The notes beneath the pieces are model-generated. The model was not told the origin of the DNA, ran no database searches, and saw nothing but the letters and a program-made list of their open reading frames with translations. 64,000 nucleotides of DNA from Dactylosporangium vinaceum. Its GTDB lineage: Bacteria; Actinomycetota; Actinomycetes; Mycobacteriales; Micromonosporaceae. Below are positions 59,317-64,000 of the stretch, piece by piece (positions within the stretch are counted from its first letter, which is position 1; the number at the start of each line of letters is the position of its first letter). Where the stretch lies: NCBI RefSeq assembly GCF_019904175.1, contig NZ_CP061913.1, positions 8,990,001-9,054,000 on the forward strand. The letters are read 5' to 3'. A program made the position numbers and the translations under genes.

Positions 59317-60633
59317 GTGGAGTCGAAGATCGCCTTCGGGGGCGCGCGGTCGGGGACGGGGCCCGCGACCTGGGGCCAGAGCGCGATCTGGGACGTGGTG
59401 CGCAACCTGGGCGACGACGCCGCGCGGTACAACGTCGGCGGCGGCCTGCCGATCGACCCGCCGCTGCCGCCCGACCACCTGGCCGGCCTGGTGCGCACCC
59501 TGCTGCTGCGGCACGACTCGCTGCGCACGACCCTGCGCCGCGACGGCGAGCGCCTCGAGCAGGTCGTGGCCGCGGCCGGGGCGGTGCCGCTGCACGCCCG
59601 CGAGTGCGGGCCGGCCGACGTCGTCGAGACCGCCTACGCCCTCTACCCCGAGCTGCAGGCGCTGCCGTTCGACGCCGAGCGGGAGCTGCCGGTGCGGGTG
59701 GGGGTCGTCACGAGCGGCGGGCTGGTGCGGTACCTCATCCTGTCGCTGTCCCACACCGCCTCCGACGGCTGGGGCCTGCGCAACCTCCTGGCCGACGCCG
59801 CCGCCCTGGTCGCCGGGCGGCCCCTCGCCGCCGGCGAGCGGCTGCAGCCCCTGGAGGAGGCCGCGCTGCAGACGTCGCCGCAGGGCCGCCGCCGCGACGC
59901 CGCCGCCCGCCGCGCGTGGCTGGACCGGCTGCGCCGCGGCCCGGCCAGCCAGTTCCCGGCCCGCGCCGGGCGCCCGCCGGCCGCCGCGTTCCCCAACGCC
60001 GTGCTCAACTCCCCCGCCCTCGGCCTCGCCCTGGACCGGGTCGCGGCCGATCTGGAGGTCCATCAGAGCGCGGTCCTGCTCGCCGCCGCGGCCGGCGCGG
60101 CCGGCGCGCTGGGCGGGGCGCCGGACGCGGTGTTCCAGGTCGTGGTCAACAACCGGTTCCGGCCCGGGATGGCGGGCGCGGTGAACACGATCGCGCAGGA
60201 GGGCCTGCTGCTGCTGCCCGGCTCCGCGGCGGGCTTCCCGGACCTGGTCCGGCGCACGTTCGGCGCGGCCCTGTCGGCGCAGCGGCACGCCTACTACGAC
60301 AAGCTCGCCCTCGCCCGGGACATCGCGGGGCTCGATGCGCCCGCCGACCACTCCTGCTTCGTCAACGACGTCCGCGGGCTGATGCCGATCCTCGGGTACG
60401 CCCGCCCGGCCGCCGAGCCCCTTGCCGCCGCCCGGGAGCGCACCACGCTCAGCTGGCCGGTCGAGCACGCACCGCGGCGCGACACCACGTTCGCCCTGGA
60501 CGTCCAGGACGCGCCGGGCAGCCTGGAGCTGGCCCTGACCGCCGACGCCGCGGTACTGCCCCGCCCCGACATGGAGCGCTTCCTCTACGGCATCGAGGAC
60601 CTCATCGTGAGCCACGCCCTCGCACTGGTGTGA
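59317..60633 (+). CDS. Stand-alone condensation-domain protein
   Basis: 438 residues from the GTG at 59317 (VESKIAFGGARSGTGPATWG); a longer start at 59263 is possible. NRPS condensation fold: WGQSAIWDVV, LVRTLLLRHDSLRTTLRRDG, and the active-site region LSLSHTASDGWGL. The motif reads SHxxxDG, with the first His replaced, while the second, catalytic His stays. Second half has VVVNNRFRPGMAGAVNTIAQ. No adenylation or carrier domain nearby. Could be a discrete acyl- or ester-forming enzyme. Confidence 0.72.
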   Translation: MESKIAFGGARSGTGPATWGQSAIWDVVRNLGDDAARYNVGGGLPIDPPLPPDHLAGLVRTLLLRHDSLRTTLRRDGERLEQVVAAAGAVPLHARECGPADVVETAYALYPELQALPFDAERELPVRVGVVTSGGLVRYLILSLSHTASDGWGLRNLLADAAALVAGRPLAAGERLQPLEEAALQTSPQGRRRDAAARRAWLDRLRRGPASQFPARAGRPPAAAFPNAVLNSPALGLALDRVAADLEVHQSAVLLAAAAGAAGALGGAPDAVFQVVVNNRFRPGMAGAVNTIAQEGLLLLPGSAAGFPDLVRRTFGAALSAQRHAYYDKLALARDIAGLDAPADHSCFVNDVRGLMPILGYARPAAEPLAAARERTTLSWPVEHAPRRDTTFALDVQDAPGSLELALTADAAVLPRPDMERFLYGIEDLIVSHALALV

Positions 60634-61134
60634 CTAGGCCTGTTGCCGGCGGACGTCCATGAGGTGGTGCTCGCCCTCATGGAGGGTGTGCTGCCCCAGC
60701 CAGAGCATGGTGCGGGCGACCGGCCGCGGCCACGGGTAGAGCCCGGTGCGCGCGAGTTCGGCCGGGCCCAGCGCGGCGAACGCGGTGGCGAGGACGTCCG
60801 CGGCGGCCCCGAGCGCGGCGAGCACGGCGGCCGGGTCCTGCCGGTTGTACGCGGCGGTCACGACGAGCTCGTCGCGGCCCATCGGCGCGAACTGCGGGGC
60901 GTCGGTGCGCAGCGCCAGGTCCAGCCGCTCACCCTGCACCCGCAGCACGTCGCGCAGGTGGCAGGTGTATTCGAGCGCCGACCACACGTCCGGAGCGGGC
61001 CGCAGGCGGATGTCGGGCACCCCGGCGAGCGCCTCCGTGTAGCGCTGCGCCAGCCCGCGCAGCCGCGGCGGTATCTCCTCCGGCCCGGCGACGTAGCCGA
61101 AGCCGCACTCCGCGCACTCATCCACGGCGGCCAC
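60634..61134 (-). CDS. DinB-family protein
   Basis: 166 residues. Four-helix DinB fold with metal-binding His in YTCHLRDVL and LGQHTLHEGEHHLMDV. N-terminal CAECGFGY gives a CxxC extension. Actinomycete members include mycothiol-dependent and unknown enzymes. Its stop is immediately adjacent to that of the condensation-domain gene (TGA CTA), so they converge with no gap. Confidence 0.78.
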   Translation of the reverse strand: MAAVDECAECGFGYVAGPEEIPPRLRGLAQRYTEALAGVPDIRLRPAPDVWSALEYTCHLRDVLRVQGERLDLALRTDAPQFAPMGRDELVVTAAYNRQDPAAVLAALGAAADVLATAFAALGPAELARTGLYPWPRPVARTMLWLGQHTLHEGEHHLMDVRRQQA

Positions 61135-61360
61135 GCTACCGGCCGGCCCGGCGGACGCTCACGTCCAATACCGCGACGGTGGACCGGCCGCCACCATGGC
61201 GCAGCGCACGACCACCGACGCCGGGCCCGCGCCCCCGCCGGGCCGATACCGGGAAATCCCCAGCTATCGGGTATTTGCGGAAACCGAAGCGCAGCCTTAG
61301 GTCTATGCTCCACAATCGGCCCCGACCCAGCCGAAGACCTTCGTGGAGGCGCTGTCCAGC

Positions 61361-62236
61361 ATGACGGCTTTCGCCATCGACCACCGTGCCGCCCGGCTGA
61401 CCGGCGCCCGCCGGCCGCTGCACGTTCGCCAGCGGTGCCGCCTGCTCTTCCTCAACATGCAGGAGCAGGGCCCGCTCCGGGAGATGGGCCTGACGCCGTA
61501 CCGCGACTGGATCGCCGAGGTCACCCGCCTGGACCCGGACCAGATCCACTGCATCAACGTCGCCGACGGCGAGGCGCTGCCGGACACGATCGAGGCCCAC
61601 GGGGTCATCGGCAGCGGCTCCGGACACTCCTCCTACGAGGAGCTGCCGTGGATCCGCCGCACGAAGGAGTTCCTGGCCGCGGTCCAGCGCCGCGGCGTGC
61701 CCGAGCTGCACATCTGCTGGTCGCACCAGGCCAAGGCCGAGGTCGTCGGGGCCATCTCCAAGGTCGGCCACCAGGGCCGCCGGTTCGGCATCGACCGCCT
61801 GAGGCTCACCCCGGCCGGCCGCCAGGACCCGCTGTTCCGCGGCCTGCCCGACGAGTTCGACACGTTCACGTCCCACGTCGACGTGGTCTACGACGTGCCC
61901 GCGGTCAGCGAGTTCGGCCCGGTGACCGAGCTCGCCCACGGCGCCTACCGCAACGAGGCCCTGGCCATCGGCGCGACCGCCCGCACCCTGCAGTTCCACC
62001 CGGAGATGACCTCCGGTGTGGTCGCCGCCCTGGCCAAGGTCCGCCGCAGGCAGCTCATCGCCGAGGGCCAGCTGGGGCCGTCGGACGCCGACTACGCGGC
62101 CTTCCTGGAGTCCCTGGACTGGGCCGACGCCGGCATCCGCGCCCGCATGCGCACGCTGCTGGACAACTGGCTGCGCTACTACGTCGGCCCGGCCCTGTCC
62201 CCGCCCGCCCCGGCGTCCCTGCACCGGCTCGCATAG
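61361..62236 (+). CDS. Class I glutamine amidotransferase-like protein
   Basis: 291 residues from the ATG at 61361 (GGAGG 10 bases upstream; GTG at 61343 possible). GATase1 fold: RCRLLFLNMQEQGPLREMGL, HGVIGSGSGHSSYEELPWI, nucleophile region LHICWSHQAKAEVVGA (Cys kept, CxGHQ altered to CWSHQ), and catalytic LQFHPEM. No synthetase domain is fused or adjacent, so partner and substrate are unknown. Confidence 0.75.
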   Translation: MTAFAIDHRAARLTGARRPLHVRQRCRLLFLNMQEQGPLREMGLTPYRDWIAEVTRLDPDQIHCINVADGEALPDTIEAHGVIGSGSGHSSYEELPWIRRTKEFLAAVQRRGVPELHICWSHQAKAEVVGAISKVGHQGRRFGIDRLRLTPAGRQDPLFRGLPDEFDTFTSHVDVVYDVPAVSEFGPVTELAHGAYRNEALAIGATARTLQFHPEMTSGVVAALAKVRRRQLIAEGQLGPSDADYAAFLESLDWADAGIRARMRTLLDNWLRYYVGPALSPPAPASLHRLA

Positions 62237-62334
62237 CCCCGGCCCGGCGCCCTCGGACGCCCGGGTAGCGTGGCGCCGCGGCCGCGACGGATCATGGAGC
62301 GCGCCGCGGATGGACCGAGCGAGGTGGGGGCGCA

Positions 62335-63183
62335 GTGGTGAACGTCGGAGCCGGTGAGGTACTGATCCGGGCGGAGGCGGCCGGGGTCGGGGTCGGGCTG
62401 CTGCGCAACCGCGAGCAGCCGGCGCCCGGCGGCGAGGTCGTCGGGCGGGTCGAGGCGGTCGGCGCCGGGGTCGACGGGATCGCGGCCGGCGATCGGGTCG
62501 GCGGGGTCGTGTTCTCGGGGGCGTACTCGCCGCTGGTGATCGGGCGGCCCGGGCTCGTCAACCCGATCCCCGAGGAGCCCGACGCCGCCGCGGCGGTCGC
62601 GGTCGTGCGGGGTGGGCTCGTCGCGCTCGGTGCGCTGCACGCCGGGCGGGCGGTCGACGGCGAGTCGGTGCTCGTCACCGCCGCGGCCAGCGGGGTCGGG
62701 CACCTGGCGGTGCAGCTGGCCCGGGCGCTCGGGGCGGCCCGGGTGGTGGCCGCGGCCGGGTCCGCGGGCAAGCGGGCGTTCGCGCAGGAGTGCGGGGCCG
62801 ACGAGTTCGTGACGTACGCCGACGCCGGCTGGGGCGAGCCGGTCGACCTCGTCCTCGACGGCGTGGGCGGCGAGCTCGTGCAGCGGGGCGTCGACGCGCT
62901 GCGGCCGTTCGGGCGGCTGGTGTCGTTCAGCGCCGAGGGCGGTGCCGTCGACGCGGGGTCGCTGCTGGGCGGCGGACGTACGATCACCGGCTTTGCGGTT
63001 GGTCTGTGGAGCCGGGCGCGGCCCGAGGACGTCGACGCCTGGCGGCAACGGCTGTGGGCGTTGCTGGCCGACAAGCGGATCGCGCCCCGGTACACCGAGT
63101 TTCCGGTCGCCGACCTGGACCGCGCCCTCGACCTCGTGGCCGCCCGCGCCAACCTGGGGCGGGTCGTCGTGCGCTTCGAGTGA
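62335..63183 (+). CDS. Quinone-oxidoreductase-like MDR protein
   Basis: 282 residues, medium-chain dehydrogenase/reductase. Shorter than the usual 320-330, as the N-terminal strands are reduced. APGGEVVGRVEAVGAGVDGI, AGDRVGGVV, and NADPH motif VLVTAAASGVGHLAVQLARA. Lacks the structural and catalytic zinc ligands, as in QOR types. GTG at 62335 or 62338. Confidence 0.78.
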   Translation: MVNVGAGEVLIRAEAAGVGVGLLRNREQPAPGGEVVGRVEAVGAGVDGIAAGDRVGGVVFSGAYSPLVIGRPGLVNPIPEEPDAAAAVAVVRGGLVALGALHAGRAVDGESVLVTAAASGVGHLAVQLARALGAARVVAAAGSAGKRAFAQECGADEFVTYADAGWGEPVDLVLDGVGGELVQRGVDALRPFGRLVSFSAEGGAVDAGSLLGGGRTITGFAVGLWSRARPEDVDAWRQRLWALLADKRIAPRYTEFPVADLDRALDLVAARANLGRVVVRFE

Positions 63184-63216
63184 GCCGCGGGCCGGCAGTG
63201 ATCGGCAGGCGAGGGG

Positions 63217-64000
63217 CTAGGCCGGGCGCTCGACCTCGGCGCCGCCCGGGGAGGTCTCGGGCGGGTCGTCGTCCGCCTCGGCTGCGGCGGCGACGCCGGC
63301 GACGCGGCGATACGCGATGTTCCACAGTGCGGTGGCCAGGACCACGCCCAGCAGGCCCCACGCCGGCAGCGGGCCGGCGAACCCGGCGGCGGCCGCGCTG
63401 ACCAGGACGGACGGGACGCCCCAGCCGAGGACCCAGCGCCGGCTGGCCCCGCCGCGGGCGCCCATGACGGTGGCCATCAGGAAGTACATGGCGGCGCCGG
63501 TGAACAGCACGATGCGGGTGGACGGCTCGACGTGGCCCTCGGGGTGGGCGGCCAGCGCCCCGAGGCCGGCGGCGATGACGACGATCGAGACAGTGGTCAG
63601 GTAGTGGGCCGGGACGGTCAGCCGCAGGGCGAAGACGCGCACGCCGTAGGTCGGGGCGGAGCTCGGCCCGTAGCGCAGCGTGAGCCACCAGAGGGCCGCC
63701 AGCAGCCCGAAGCCCAGGAGGACGACCGAGAACAGCGGCCAGTTCCACTGCCCTTCCTCGCCCGCGACATCGGCGGCGGCGTTGACGAGCTGGGCGACTG
63801 CCTCGCCCAGCACGATGATGACGAAGAGGCCGAGGCGCTCACCGAGGTGGGGCCGGTCGGGGTTGGCCGCCTGCAGCTGCAGGACCCGGTCCAGCTCGGC
63901 TTCGCGGTGCCGGCGGCGCAGGGAGCGCTCGAGCTCCTGGCGCTCCTCCTCCAGCACCGCCTGGGGGTCGCGCGAGCGGGCGACGGAGAAGAAGACGTCC
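63217..64000 (-). CDS. LtrA-like membrane protein (5' end outside window)
   Basis: The last about 260 residues of a low-temperature-requirement A (LtrA) protein, with about six transmembrane helices in this part. LGERLGLFVIIVLGEAVAQL is the family signature; FSVARSRDPQAVLEEERQEL precedes it. The frame stays open to the right edge, so the start is not in the window. The C-terminal tail is acidic (AEADDDPPETSPGGAEVE). Confidence 0.8.
   Translation of the reverse strand, partial: DVFFSVARSRDPQAVLEEERQELERSLRRRHREAELDRVLQLQAANPDRPHLGERLGLFVIIVLGEAVAQLVNAAADVAGEEGQWNWPLFSVVLLGFGLLAALWWLTLRYGPSSAPTYGVRVFALRLTVPAHYLTTVSIVVIAAGLGALAAHPEGHVEPSTRIVLFTGAAMYFLMATVMGARGGASRRWVLGWGVPSVLVSAAAAGFAGPLPAWGLLGVVLATALWNIAYRRVAGVAAAAEADDDPPETSPGGAEVERPA

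Noticed and set aside
1..64000. tRNA, rRNA, riboswitch or attachment sites
   Set aside because: No cloverleaf, rRNA-like stretch or recognisable riboswitch core was found on reading both strands; no integrase is present to suggest an att site.

Overview
High-GC (about 70-75%) actinomycete chromosome. GTG starts, four-base start/stop overlaps, an SAV2177-type methyltransferase, an XRE/DUF397 pair, an EspR-like XRE regulator, an ImmA/multi-pass membrane protein pair and a GPP34 protein point to Actinobacteria, most likely Micromonosporaceae (Actinoplanes/Dactylosporangium type; the family is an inference). No rRNA, tRNA, CRISPR array or replication origin was seen.

1-17.1 kb: a sugar ABC importer (binding protein, two permeases, no ATPase) sits behind a CebR-like operator. 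Three 89-bp tandem repeats lie between its first two genes; each is a 30-codon ORF joined to the next by an ATGA overlap. The block after it carries a PQQ-type sugar dehydrogenase, a large secreted propeller/Ig/discoidin protein, a sortase with a candidate substrate, a PadR pair, two secreted proteins and an SDR. It is bounded by two half-copies of one IS701-type element and two halves of one PNPOx-type flavin gene. The halves are reciprocal, so positions about 4594-16855 have been inverted in one event. Undoing the inversion restores both genes, and the 4-bp target duplications then match.

17.2-29.9 kb: a biosynthetic gene cluster. Six minus-strand genes are packed with overlaps or very short gaps: GriI-like aldolase, GriH-like DHQ synthase II, amidohydrolase, PaaK-like adenylating ligase, FAD monooxygenase and PhzD-like isochorismatase. 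A PhzE-like ADIC synthase diverges from them across a perfect dyad, followed by a LAL/LuxR regulator, a second FAD monooxygenase with a TTA codon, and a TetR-like protein. The enzyme set can supply two kinds of aromatic amine (3-amino-4-hydroxybenzoate and a dihydro-3-hydroxyanthranilate) plus a ligase/cyclase pair of the sort known from benzoxazole pathways.

29.9-48.7 kb: regulators and housekeeping functions (ImmA-membrane protein-XRE, MerR, iron-regulated siderophore-interacting protein, SIMPL, DUF1707, polar coiled coil). Then a ParA/small protein facing a GmrSD-like DUF262-HNH protein, an ABC exporter with PadR, a vWA plus ARPP-1 pair, trehalose phosphatase, a lipid-kinase-like protein and a methyltransferase.

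48.8-64 kb: EAL-DICT protein, penicillin-acylase-type hydrolase, type III PLP decarboxylase, two GNAT or GNAT-like proteins, APC permease, GPP34 protein, XRE/DUF397 pair, lone condensation domain, DinB, class I glutamine amidotransferase, quinone-type reductase, and an LtrA gene running off the right edge.
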